Positions 45,201-54,669 of a stretch of DNA of 64,000 bases are shown one piece after another (positions within the stretch are counted from its first letter, which is position 1; every line of letters begins with the position of its first letter). This DNA comes from Hemicordylus capensis (lineage: Eukaryota > Chordata > Lepidosauria > Squamata > Cordylidae), in assembly GCF_027244095.1 (NCBI RefSeq), contig NC_069657.1, positions 150,222,857 to 150,286,856 on the forward strand. Reading direction: 5' to 3'. Made by a program: the position numbers and the translations under genes. The notes below the pieces were generated by a model, which was given only the letters and a program-made list of their open reading frames with translations, did no database searches and had not been told where the DNA came from.

Positions 45201-48200
45201 GGGAAAAGCATAACTTGTGAATGGTGGTAATATGTATTAATGATATTGGGAAGATTTCCAAACATAAGCACACATATGATTTTGTGACCCCCGGGCTTCA
45301 GGTTGCACCTTCTCATCTCATCTCATAGCTACTAGTGCATAGGTGACTGCCTTTTTGTTTGGTTTAAGCCTGTTGCTCCTATTTTCATCAATTGTCCCTG
45401 TCTTATGAGAGAAGCTAAAGTATCTCCAGATTTACACTCCTGATCAGTGAAACAATCCGAATGCCAGAACCTCCCACTTTGGACCATATGTCCCATTTTG
45501 CTCTCTCTCTTTCTTTTCCTGTCCTTGCCTTGTCCCCAACTTCTTACTCCCATGTGAATGATCTTGAGCTCCATTCACTTGCCCTCTCCACACAAATAGA
45601 AAACATGTAGAGGGAGAAGCAGACTGAACCTGGTGGTCCTGTTCCCAACATCTGCCAATTCAGTGGGAGATCTGGAAGGGAAGTCTGCAGGCATTCAATC
45701 CCACCAGTGTGGGAACCCTGTGTGGTCGGCTGTTCAAGCTGTATGTGGTTAGGCTCCCCTTTCATACATTCTACAGAACACATGGACACAGGGGCCAGCG
45801 GCATGGTCCCGCCTCCCCTCCACAAACTCACTATAGGTATGGAGGGGGAGCTGAACTGCCTTTACATCTCCATGTCATGATTCCAAATCAGTGAGAAAGC
45901 CAAAGCAGTCCTTATTCAGCAACAGCTGCAGATAGTCTACAGAACCATGAGTGAAATGGGAATGTCTTCCCCTTCCTCCCTGCCCCAATGTTTTGTGGCA
46001 GTGTTGCTTGAGAAAGGATGGGTTGGGTCTGCGGTCAGGGTGGCGGGCAGAGCTTTCATGCAGGGGCATACATACAGTATTAGAAATCAGGCTCTGCATG
46101 AGTGGGTACAAAACAGGAAAACAGGTCAGTATCATCTGGTAGAGGGGACATGCTTCAGGCTGAAAGGTTTACAAATGTCAGATGCACTGAGTCAGTATTC
46201 CCAGTACCTGCAATCTGGATGGGCAATATGCTGGTCCAGAATGGAAGTAGCAGTATGATCTAACAATGGTATTGCCAAACTTCTGTGCTGAACACTTTTT
46301 TTTTAAGGGCTTCTTGCTCTGCTTTGTATATTGGCACTAAAGTAAAGTGTGCTGTCAAGTCGATTTCGACTCCTAGTGCCCACAGGGCCCTGTGGTTGTC
46401 TTTGGTAGAATACAGGAGGGGTTTACCATTGCCTTCTCCAGTGCAGTATGATATGATGTCTTTCAGCATCTTCCTATATCCTTGCTTCCCGATATAGGTG
46501 TTTCCCATAGTCTGGGACACATATCAGCGGGAATTCGAACTGGCAACCTTCTGCTTGTTAGTCAAGCATTTCCCCGCTGTGCCACTTAAGGTGGATATAT
46601 TGGCACTACCACTGGAAATACATTTATATGTGGCATTCTATTTCTTGGAGAACAGAAATCATGTCAGGATTGCAGATGTTCAGGTGCCATTTGGCTTCCT
46701 GCTGGCTAGAGGAAAGAGGGAACTCAAGATACCTACCCTCACACTTTCCTTGGTGTGCTGCTCCACAGTCTCCAGTGTCTTTGTTATACATCCTGACATA
46801 AAAAGGGGTAAAAGATTAAAATAAACAGTATTTTAAAGATTAAAATAAACAGTATTTAAAGATTAATTTTAAAGATTAAAATAAACAGTATAAAATAAAA
46901 TTACACATTAAAGCTAATGTGTAAATTTACCAAGAAGGAAAACCTAAATTGCTTCTACTTTAGCCCTTTTATCTGGCAAAACTCACAGTTTTTACAGAGT
47001 ATCAAGACAGTGACACTGCCAAACAGGTGCATTCCAGTATTTTCTATGTTCTCCTCTCAACTGTTTTTTCAGACTTGATTGCGGTGATTTTTTAAAAACT
47101 TAAATGCAATTCGGTGTGGATTGGCAACTGATGCATCTGGCAGGAAAAGGGGTCTGTTTTGTTGTTCTACTGTCAGTCAGAAAGGTAACAAGACTGAGCA
47201 AGGCATTTGGAGGGAAAGGCTCAAGGTGCCAGCCTTGCATCCTTATCAGAATACTAATGTAAGCCCAATGAGAGCTACAATAATGCACAGGCTAGTTAAA
47301 TCAGGTCATTTCAATGGAATTTAAGTGTTTTCTCCAAGGGTGCTTCCAGAAGATGGTTTATTTCATCATGAACACTAATTGCTATGGGAGATTTTACAGG
47401 GTGTCCAGATGATGTTGTAAGCATCCTGTGTACAATTTTCACTACTCCTGTGAAACACCTGTTTCACCGCTCAGATATTCTTTTAATTGCTCAGATATTC
47501 TGACTTGAAAGCACAAGTGGAAGAACTTGTGCAATGAGCAAAGGTTTAGACTGACCACAGCATAATTCATCTTGGTCTGAGAAGTGGTTTTCTGCAACAG
47601 TAGGTGATACAGTATATCAGAAGGTTAGCTCCCAAGGACACCCCCCACTTCCATACCTGAACACATCGTTGCCACCAGTCATGGCCCTCTGCAGTTTCTT
47701 TGTTTTTTTACTGAGGCCAGTATTATTGCTATTATGACCTTCTGTTCCCCCCCTCTCTATTTTTTTTTTAAAGAAATACCTGCACACATTCAGGTTTAAT
47801 CAGACATAAGCATCACTGCTGTTAATAGGACTTCAACTGAAGAAGGTGGGAGAGGGGCAGAGGAGACTGGCAATCCAGGTACTTTCCAGACTGTGGGAGG
47901 AAATGGTGTAAAATTCCACATCTTTTATTCTAATGTTTTGAAGCTGCCATCGGATTTAACACCACTTCCTTGGGCAGGGTGGTGGTGGTGACCAATGGCT
48001 TTCCCTGGCCTCCTTTCCTTCGGTGAATTTCTGCATGGCCAACTTTCTTGCCACTCTTCCCTTGACTAAGGGACTCTCTGTCCACCAGCCTCCCCAATGC
48101 ATTTGGGCATGGGTGGGGAGGCATCCACTCAACTTGGCAGTTGCTTCCCGCAGCTGCATCGCTGGGTGGACCCCACCAAAACCTGCCCCCCATTTGTGCA

Positions 48201-51200
48201 TGATGTAGCACTGCAATTTGAATAAGAGCACTGGGTTAGGTTAAAAAATTTTTTTGCGAAAAATTGTCTGTCTGTGCAAGCCACACTTCTACAGCTGCAA
48301 TCCTATGTACTCTTACTTGGGAGGAAGCCCACTGAACTGAATAATTTGTTTCTGAGTAAATCCAGCAAGTCTACAAACTGTTCTCAAAACTAAGAAAATC
48401 AGCTACTTTTTTGTAACACACATAAACGCTTTAGACCTGAAATGTTAAGATAAGATCCCAAAACAGGTTGTGGCTGTGCGAACGGCACCTTGCTGTTCCC
48501 ATATGCAAGATGGTGTCAAAACCCAGATCGTATGAACACACACCAAGCTGATACATTGCGAAGCAATTTTAAGACGCCATCTGGAAAGCACCCAGGTAGG
48601 GTTTTTTACACGATTTCTGCCCCAATTGCTCCAAATGCAGTGATTTAAATTGCAAAACACACAAAAATCAATACCTCAAAACATTAAAGTGTGCGTGCAC
48701 AGAAACTCCTGCATCTATCTGCCTGAAATATGGCTGGTATCTATCATATTCGGCCAAGAAATGAAAAAGTGGGATGACTCCAAACTTTTAAAAGTTGTTG
48801 GTGTTCATGACTTCTCCATTGACAAGCAATGCAGCCTTCACTGTTTTTGACATTGTCAAAGTCAAGTCTCAAAAATTTAAAGTGTGCCTGTACAGAACTC
48901 ACTGGAGCCATGGCTCTGAAATTTGGGAGGCAATAGCCTCAGAATGGTCTAACATGTATACAAATTTCATCCCATTCTGACAAGAAACCAAAACATTTAA
49001 AGCATTTTAGTGATTTCCATTATAGCTTATGGCTGAAACAAAAATATTAGTGATACAGGTCGAATATCCCTTATCTGGACACCCGAAATCCAGAATGCTC
49101 CGAAATCCAGACACCACACCGTAACCAAAAAAAACCCCAAATGCCTCAGCTCACTTAAAAAATGTAGTCAAGCTGCCTTCCCCAGGGCCAGGGCCGTCCT
49201 GCTGCCTCTCTCAGGGCCGGGCCGTCCCACTGCCCGCCCACCCACCACCACTGCTGCCAGCGCCTCCTGCCTCCTCCGCTTGCCTCTTCAGCCATCCACG
49301 TCCTTGCCACCGCCATTATTGCTTGCCGCTGGAACTTTCGCACACTCTGGCAAGAGTTCCGCCTGTACCCTGTACAGTACTGTAAATAGAAGACTCCAAA
49401 ATCTGGAACACTGTTGGTCCCAAGCAGTCCGGATAAGGGGTACTCGACCTGTATCTACATTTTATTACTTATTCTACTGCACCCCCAATAATTGAAAGAG
49501 CACAAAAATGCCAGTTAAACATCAAATTTTTAAAAGGAAGAAATAGTCTCAACAGCACAACTGATGCATTTTTGCTTAGACACAAGTCCCACTATGTTCA
49601 ATGGGGCTTATTCATAAGAAAGTGTGCACAGCATTACAGCTTAGTCATTAATGGGGAAGCTTCCGGCAGGAGGAAACTGTTACAGGAAGTGACAATGGTC
49701 AGGATCAGCAATAATGTCCAGAGAAGCATGAGACACTTAACAGTACATCAAACATTTTTTTTGTTAGTTTCTTTTTAAAAAAATGAAAGTATCTCTAATC
49801 AGCGAGTTCTCCTTAAACAATACCACTGCTCCAATCTAAAATCCATGAGAGACAGAGAAGACTGAGCAGAGTGATGAATGCTGTAAAAATTTGGTATACC
49901 AGATGTGCATGAACACAGAACTTTAAATTTTGTTTTAAAATCAGACTCAATGGGGAGGTGGGGATAATGGGAGGAGAAGGGACTGGACAAAGGCAGTTGC
50001 AAGCAATCAACTGGCAGCATTCTGTCCCCTTGTATGGACAGAAAATAGCAACAAGAGGGAAGGAAGGAAGGACAAAAAGCTTACAAGAAACTTGGGAGGA
50101 GAGCTGGTCTTGTGGAAGCAAGTGTGAATTGTCCCCTTTGCTAAGCAGGGTCCACTCTGGCTTGCATTTGAATGAGAGACTACATGTGAGCTCTGTAAAA
50201 TACTCCCCTTAGGGGATGGGGCCGCTCTGGGAAGAACATCTGCATGCAGAAAGTTCCAAATTCCACTGGCATCTCCAGATAGGCCTGGGAGAGACTCCTA
50301 CTTGCAATCGAGAAGCCGCTGCCAGTCTATGTAGACAGTACTGAGCTAGATGGACCAATAGTCTGACTTGGTATATGGCAGCTTCCTATGTTCTTAAGCC
50401 CTATGTCTTGACAGGTGCTTGAGACAAGGTGCTTAGGGGAACAGGTATAAGCATGATAAAAAACAAACAATTGTTTTCATCTTTTTAAAATGAGCTCCAC
50501 TGTGGTAGTAAATTAAAAATAAAATTACAAGGTTAAAGGGTAAATTACAGTTAGGAGACAATGGAAAGGAAAGGTTGTGCCATTGATTCAGTGTCGACTC
50601 CTGGTGACCACAGAGCCATGTGGTTTTCTTGGTAGAATACAGGAGTGGTTTACCATTGCCTTCTTCTCTGCAGTATGAGATTATGCTAAAGTTGGTGATG
50701 AGGGAACAGGAAATGGCACATTAAATGGCTAGCAGCCAGGAGTAGCTTGCTTTAAACAACACCAAGTTGGGAGCCCTTTGCTGACTGAAGACTGCAATCC
50801 TCAAAACACTTTCTAAGTCCAGAATAAGTCCCAAAGAACCAAATGGGACTTACTTCTGAGTACACATATTTATTTCTTTAAGGAATGTTTATCTTACTCT
50901 TCAGGTAGAACATTCCAATTCTACAACAATTTAAAACATATCTTTAACATTTTACTATGATTTTGCCCATGGGAATAGACCGTGGGATTGTAATAGGGAT
51001 ATAGCACTATATTAAAGTGCCAAGTGAAACCATAGCTATAATTCCATTTCCAATAGATTATGGAAGAGCAAGATCTCAGCAGCACTGAAAGGCCCTAATG
51101 TGAAGGCAAACTTGCTCAAAATTTTCCTCACTTAGATGCAACACAGGGTACAAATAAGAATGAATGGCACCCGAAATAATAATTTTTGGAAGAAACAAAT

Positions 51201-51983
51201 GTATTAGCTAGCTTCCTGTACCGTAAACATATCTTTAACATTTTACTATGATTTTGCCCATGGGAATAGACCGTGGGATTGTAATAGGGATATAGCACTA
51301 TATTAAAGTGCCAAGTGAAACCATAGCTATAATTCCACTTCCAACAGATTATGGAAGAGCAAGATCTCAGCAGCACTGAAAGGCCCTAATGTGAAGGCAA
51401 ACTTGCTCAAAATTTTCCTCACTTAGATGCAACACAGGGTACAAATAAGAAGGAATGGCACCTGAAATAATAATTTTTGGAAGAAACAAATGTATTAGCT
51501 AGCTTCCTGTACCGTTTCGGTCCTTGAATCTCATTTCTCAATACTACAGTTCCATCACTGTATCTGTAATTTCAAGTTCCCATGTCACGGCTTTTAAAAT
51601 CTAAGGTCTGAAACATATATTTGGGCACATGGGTTTGTTCAGTCTTTCACTTCTCTCTACAATTTTGCAAAATTACCACCGCGAAGTTACCTGTAATGGA
51701 CGTCGTGCAAGGAACACCATCAATGGTCCCCTTGCTTTTTGCACAGACTATGTAGCAATCTTCTTCCTCCCAGCCCTCTGGTGAATAGCTGGACATCTGC
51801 ACTGAAATTGAGAATGTTCCTATGGTCTGTCCAGTCTCTGAGATGGCAACCAATGATTCTTCAAATACACAAGGTTTCAGCTCTTTGGCTTCTGAGATAT
51901 GAAAGCACAAAACTTTGTCACTCAGGGTTCTACTTGCTCCCATGCAGAATGGAAAATTGTCCAGACTAGCGATATTTTGGTAG
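37546..51983 (-). CDS. CATIP: CATIP (ciliogenesis-associated TTC17-interacting protein)
   Basis: Eight coding exons, all with GT-AG junctions in matching phase, give about 373 codons; human CATIP is about 387 residues as I recall. CATIP binds TTC17 and takes part in actin organisation during primary cilium formation. Diagnostic blocks in order: FEESLVAISETG, SISVQMSSY, DGVPCTTS, LETVEQH, FREHPVETRTHVVK, LVSECANFLLLRMMARK, QVGKEEVDVFVIE, RRVQVGSPA, EPDPRPVFDK, ELYSQFLDRK, PDDVVTFAAEFFAPF, SPFRSL. Each parallels the human protein as I remember it, including equal spacing across the exon 1/2 join read here. No transmembrane segment is seen. The N-terminal 10-20 residues and first exon remain unplaced. 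The gene lies directly upstream of SLC11A1 in the same direction, as in mammals. Confidence 0.92.
37799..38023 (-). CDS. CATIP: CATIP terminal exon with stop
   Basis: 225 nt, 74 codons and TAA (37799-37801); acceptor TTTCCTACTTCCTTAG. Leucine-rich LLADFLQLLLLRKPDDVVTF is followed by AAEFFAPF, a conserved C-terminal block, and a serine-rich tail SPFRSLSSQQK. Confidence 0.95.
   Translation of the reverse strand, partial: EELQASHATYVRRHPELSALLADFLQLLLLRKPDDVVTFAAEFFAPFSAQRPPCRSFQSSDKPSPFRSLSSQQK
38108..38175. mobile_element. Foldback MITE fragment in a CATIP intron
   Basis: GGGTCTCCAGATGTTGTTGG, ACTGCGACTCC and ATCATCCTCAGCCCC; one arm of the family at 32911. Confidence 0.6.
39029..39117 (-). 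CDS. CATIP: CATIP exon (EPDPRPVFDK)
   Basis: 89 nt, acceptor CACCCTTTCCCAG, donor GTGAGC. Acidic segment EPDPRPVFDKILLDWEEDPE followed by LYSQFLDRK. Confidence 0.93.
39197..39244 (+). repeat. (TG)n microsatellite in a CATIP intron
   Basis: About 24 TG units, 80 bp from the acceptor of the EPDPRPVFDK exon. Confidence 0.95.
39453..39529 (-). CDS. CATIP: CATIP exon (RRVQVGSPAIM)
   Basis: 77 nt, acceptor CCACACCCAG, donor GTAAAA. Completes SDG, then HLSRRVQVGSPAIMVILKM and PILID. Its last base joins the next exon to give D-E-P. Confidence 0.88.
39870..40335 (+). mobile_element. Non-autonomous transposon-like element (GTGCACTG family)
   Basis: Begins AAGGTCATTCACATGA and ends GGTCGTGATAATGACCTT, imperfect inverted ends. 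Shares CCTTCCCCCACATGA and CTCATGATTGGCTCTACCC-type blocks with 40745-41150. Confidence 0.6.
40745..41150 (+). mobile_element. Non-autonomous transposon-like element (GTGCACTG family)
   Basis: Begins GGTCGTTCACACGACTC and ends GCTGGTCATGAGAATGAC. Contains CATCCCACAATGCACTG and GCAGTGCATTGGGGG, linking it to 1910-2230. Confidence 0.6.
41161..41390 (+). mobile_element. tRNA-derived SINE, 5'-truncated
   Basis: GTGTTGGACTGGGATGAGGG, GGGTGACTCTGGGCCAGTCA, CACAGGGTTGTTGTGAGGAT: the common sauropsid tRNA-SINE body, head mostly lost. A tail piece of the same type is near 43230-43290. Confidence 0.65.
41728..41852 (-). CDS. CATIP: CATIP exon (NALGFQKQQVGKEEVDVF)
   Basis: 125 nt: 41 codons plus two bases, acceptor TTTGTTCCCAG, donor GTAAGA. 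Contains VIERAVHSVDDIPLIWQYY and FLSDG; the final glycine codon is split. Confidence 0.93.
42672..42842 (-). CDS. CATIP: CATIP exon (ECANFLLLRMMARK)
   Basis: 171 nt, 57 whole codons, acceptor CTGTCTCGCAG, donor GTAAGT. Contains LHGLVSECANFLLLRMMARK and FLSFDNNHHIWTSTY. Confidence 0.93.
43462..43548. mobile_element. Foldback MITE with perfect hairpin arms
   Basis: GGGTAACTTCTTGTTTTTGG on the left and its exact reverse complement on the right, around ACAACTCCCATCATCGCTGG. In a CATIP intron. Confidence 0.7.
43910..43996 (-). CDS. CATIP: CATIP exon (FREHPVETRTHVVK)
   Basis: 87 nt, 29 whole codons, acceptor CTTTCTACAG, donor GTGAGT. Residues read FREHPVETRTHVVK then RQGQLFVRKTIVERN. Confidence 0.92.
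44287..44745 (+). mobile_element. L2-like LINE 3' end in a CATIP intron
   Basis: 95-codon open end: YKVLVITYKALNSLGPGS, LPPTRLVATRDWALSVAAPG, LFSQAFN; then a 3' UTR with GTACACCGCCTAGAGATTTC and (AAAT)n. 5'-truncated, opposite to CATIP. Confidence 0.85.
46340..46595 (-). mobile_element. Sauria-type SINE, full length, with target duplication
   Basis: Sense on the minus strand: tRNA-like head with A box TGGCACAGCGG and B box GGTTGCCAGTTCGAATTCC, body TAGGAAGATGCTGAAAGAC, BovB-like end GGAGTCGAAATCGACTTGAC and ACTTTA tail. Flanked by TATATTGGCACTA at 46327-46339 and 46596-46608 (13 bp, perfect). Confidence 0.9.
46737..46792 (-). CDS. CATIP: CATIP exon (CITKTLETVEQH)
   Basis: 56 nt: two bases finish a glycine codon, then 18 codons. 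Acceptor pyrimidine tract TTTTACCCCTTTTTATGTCAG, donor AGG|GTAGGT. Spacing between the DGVPCTTS and LETVEQ blocks equals that of the human protein. Confidence 0.88.
46793..46890 (-). repeat. Tandem AT-rich repeat at a CATIP splice acceptor
   Basis: The unit AAAGATTAAAATAAACAGTA (plus strand) occurs three times, nearly perfect, beginning 14 bp from the acceptor of the CITKTLETVEQ exon. On the minus strand it repeats TACTGTTTATTTTAATCTTT, i.e. pyrimidine-rich acceptor sequence. Confidence 0.8.
46900..49053. other. CATIP intron, mostly unassigned
   Basis: A short dispersed sauropsid repeat (TGCAATCCTATGTACTCTTA, TACTTGGGAGGAAGCCCACT) at 48294-48365; relatives near 49575-49640 and 50793-50870. 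No gene otherwise. Confidence 0.45.
49056..49451. mobile_element. Tigger-like (mariner superfamily) MITE
   Basis: 396 bp with long inverted ends: CAGGTCGAATATCCCTTATC and the reverse complement of CCCCTTATC..GACCTG, about 20 of 23 matching, flanked by TA on both sides (49054-49055, 49452-49453). The end resembles the mammalian Tigger-type CAGGTTGAGTATCCCTTATCC. The interior is GC-rich, without transposase. Confidence 0.8.
50094..50395 (+). mobile_element. 5S-headed SINE, full length
   Basis: GGGAGGAGAGCTGGTCTTGT head; GCTAAGCAGGGTCCACTCTG; GCATCTGCATGCAGAA as in the 10705 subfamily; end GGCAGCTTCCTATGTTCTT. Confidence 0.85.
50563..50690 (-). mobile_element. Sauria-type SINE, 3' part
   Basis: GTGTCGACTCCTGGTGACCA, CATGTGGTTTTCTTGGTAGA, AATACAGGAGTGGTTTACC; tRNA head missing. 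Confidence 0.8.
50934..51515. repeat. 291-bp perfect-period tandem duplication
   Basis: 50934-51224 and 51225-51515 are adjacent direct copies with about four differences (for example CCATTTCCAATAG against CCACTTCCAACAG), about 98.6% identity. In the CATIP intron, 176 bp from the donor of the next exon upstream. Confidence 0.95.
51691..51983 (-). CDS. CATIP: CATIP exon with FEESLVAISETG block (most 5' exon recognised)
   Basis: The donor GTAACT after ACAG is clear. The upper edge is less certain: the best acceptor is TTTACTCCAG (exon from 51983), and a weaker one, ATCGCTAG, would start the exon at 51965. Both leave the same frame: YQNIASLDNF..., then SDKVLCFHISEAKELKPCVF. An in-frame ATG at 51941-51943 could be a start instead, but the open frame continues above it. 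Confidence 0.85.
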
Positions 51984-52418
51984 CTGGAGTAAATTTAACT
52001 CTAAAATTTATGAACAGAGGAACTGAGATTCACACCAGGATATATCTGGAGGTCTTGTTAAACCATCTATAATCCAATGGCAAAAAGAAGAAAGCTCTGA
52101 AATTTGGAGCCATCCAAGCTGCACTTACCATCAACACCCAACCAGATTCTCCTCAAGGCCTGCTAGATGAGAAGGCCTATATGTGCCTTGTGCTTGCCCA
52201 GGAATCTTTGAACACCCTTGGGAAGGGTGAGAGGACCTGCCCAGTTCCCTAGCTATGTTAATTTTCTGATACTGAGGAGAGGGGAGAATACCAGTTTGAA
52301 ACTGTCTGGCAGCCTAAACCCCAAGTCTTTCTAGGAATCACTAACAAAGAGACTGTTCCCTATATCAGATAAATGGATGGACATGAATAAGCCTGCTCTG
52401 GAAAGACCTCCACACAGC

Positions 52419-52650
52419 CATTAGCAATAGCAATAGCAATAGCACTTACATTTATATACCGCTCTATAGCCGAAGCTCTCTAAGCAGTTTACAATGATTT
52501 AGCATATTGCCCCCAACATTCTGGGTACTCATTTTACCGACCTCGGAAGGATGGAAGGCTGAGTCAACCTTGAGCCCCTGGTCAGGATCGAACTTGTAAC
52601 CTTCTGGTTACAGGGCTGCAGTTTTATCACTGCGCCACCAGGGGCTCTTA
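52419..52650 (-). mobile_element. tRNA-derived SINE with (GCTATT)n tail
   Basis: Sense on the minus strand: GAGCCCCTGGTGGCGCAGTG (A box), GGTTACAAGTTCGATCC (B box), then GGTCGGTAAAATGAGTACCC and GAGCGGTATATAAATGTAAG, an L2/CR1-like 3' end, closed by (GCTATT)n. Differs from the Sauria type in head and tail. Confidence 0.8.
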
Positions 52651-53713
52651 GAATCATTAGAATCAGCCGCTGTTTGTTTTTTATGATTTGTTTATTTAAT
52701 TGGCATTTCTCCTGCTTTTAGGCCTGTACCAAACTCACAATGCGGCTCACAAAATAGCTGAAATTATCCCAATACAATACTTTTACAACCACGGCCTTTT
52801 CTTTCTAAAGCAGAGTGGGATTTAGGGGCTTATGGGGGAAATATGCCAAAATGCATATTGTCAAAATTCAACCATGAAAGATTAGGACTCAGGTTTAATT
52901 ATAATCAGAAGGGGCAATTTTGGGATGGGGAAGGAGACTATGCACCAGTCTGGGTTCTGACTGGTTGCAATAAGGAGCTTGGTTTTGTTGTAGGATTGTG
53001 CAGGAAACCTGATGATTTTTCTCAAAGCGGATAGATTTCTGCCCATCCTGACCTACTCTGGAACTGAGAAAATGTTGAACAGGGGACTGCATATCCAAGA
53101 CTCTGACATTTGCAAAATGCAGTACAAAAGTGCACCCAGCTGTCAACCATCCCACTTACATATGAGACAACTTTGAGATGAAGAGCAGACAAGCCCCCAA
53201 GAGCTAAAGGAGCACCCACCAATATGTGAGAGGAAGTCTACTGCCACTCTGTTGGCTGCTGGGATTTTCTGTATTGGGGCCTCTGGTGTCACCTCTGAGG
53301 TCTTTTTTTGCGTTATGGAGACATGCGAACTTAAAGCCATTGAACAAGTCTATGTGAAAGTGAATACTTTCCAAAGGTCTGCAGTGAAGAATTCTGAAAA
53401 GAGGATATGGATTATTCAAGCAAAATGGCAGACATAAGATACACTTAACTGCATATGCATGGATTTAACATGCAGCACCATTTAGTCAATCAGTTCACAA
53501 ACCAATAAATACACACATACCCAAACACAGTTAACAATACCTAGGCTAGGACTTCTAAAAGTGAATTTTCAACTAGCTAAAATCTCCAAGATTTTTTTTT
53601 CGGGGGGGGGGGGCAGGGGGGAGCCATGACTGTTAAACTGATGTAACATTATGAGTTGGAGCAACCAGACTCCCTCTCCCAATGCGTGTCTCAAATGCTA
53701 CCCACCCTAGTCA

Positions 53714-53719
53714 TTTATA
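53714..53719 (-). promoter_or_regulatory. TATA box candidate for CATIP
   Basis: TATAAA in the context GTGGGGTATAAATGAC on the minus strand, 1.7 kb upstream of the most 5' recognised CATIP exon. G-rich flank upstream is typical of functional TATA boxes. No transcript evidence; could be chance. Confidence 0.3.
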
Positions 53720-53867
53720 CCCCACCCATGAGGATCCCCAATGAGGGCAAGAGCCGAAAAGACGAAAGAAAGAAAGCAACCCCCAACCCTACATTAGTCC
53801 CAAGGCCTGCTCTCTAGACTCACTGCGGTTTCCTTCCTTCCAGCGTGAGGCTGTAATGTATCCACCA

Positions 53868-53881
53868 GTTCCCATAGCAAC
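53868..53881 (-). promoter_or_regulatory. RFX X-box-like motif upstream of CATIP
   Basis: Minus strand GTTGCTATGGGAAC: two half-sites GTTGCT and GGGAAC with a 2-bp spacer, close to the RFX consensus GTTGCCATGGCAAC (2 mismatches). RFX factors drive ciliary genes. It lies 149 bp upstream of a TATA box on the same strand. Confidence 0.4.
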
Positions 53882-54239
53882 AGCCTCATGCCCTGCTTCT
53901 TAAAGGGACAGACGTGTAGTAGAAATGAAAGAGAAGACTTAGGTGGGAAGAAGGCAAAAGGAGACTGCTGAGAATATGGGATAGAAATCTTGTCAGAATA
54001 CTAAAGCTACACCTGTATATTTTAAAATCTTTCTGCACAACCAAACAAGACATGTCTCTCAGTGTAATCCTTTGTATGATATTCTCTCAAGTCCTGCTCT
54101 AGAGATTATACTAGGACAGCTAATGGGATGCCAAGAAGATGCATATAATAGATAGGAAGAAGCAATACCTTGGCAATAGATTATCTACCTAATCCATTAA
54201 TTTTCTATTTCTAGAACTACCTACCTACTTAATTATCAA

Positions 54240-54510
54240 TCTATCTATTTAAAATATTTCTACCCGCCCCGCCAGTACACTACTGCTCAGGGTGGCCCCC
54301 AACATTAATAAAATAGATACAATGTAAAATAAAAAATTAATAAAGTTAAACAAGCTAAAACACCAGGCTAAAACCACATTTAAAATTTTAATTTTAAAAT
54401 TATTTTATTTATTTATTTATTTATTTAAAATATTTCTATACTTTTAGATTAAAAGTAAAACTTTTAAATTAAATGTTAATAAAAGACTAAAAACTGAGAA
54501 CTATACAAAC
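54240..54510 (-). mobile_element. L2-like LINE 3' end fragments
   Basis: Minus strand: TACCCGCCCCGCCAGTACAC, TACTGCTCAGGGTGGC, then A/T-rich 3' UTR with (ATTT)n at 54405-54430. Same 3' end as the copy at 1-1135. Confidence 0.7.
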
Positions 54511-54669
54511 TAAACATTGTCTCATAAATTCCTGTCCATCCATCCATCCCAGTACCACCATCCCATGTACCTCCCCCCCGCCCAATAAATTTGTTATTTA
54601 TGCTTTGTCCATCAACAGCTGGGGCTTTCACATTTAGGGGGAAAGTAACTAAGAGGAGACATTATAGAT

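Larger units (their letters stand above)
51984..54230. other. Region 5' of recognised CATIP exons
   Basis: Expected to hold the CATIP first exon. Besides the SINE, X-box and TATA candidates, no exon could be confirmed. A 13-bp G-run lies at about 53601-53613. Confidence 0.4.

Noticed and set aside
53585-53660. Short frame MLHQFNSHGSPLPPPPEKKI near the TATA candidate as CATIP exon 1
   Set aside because: Built on a poly-C/poly-A run, has no convincing donor, and the phase to 51983 cannot be met.
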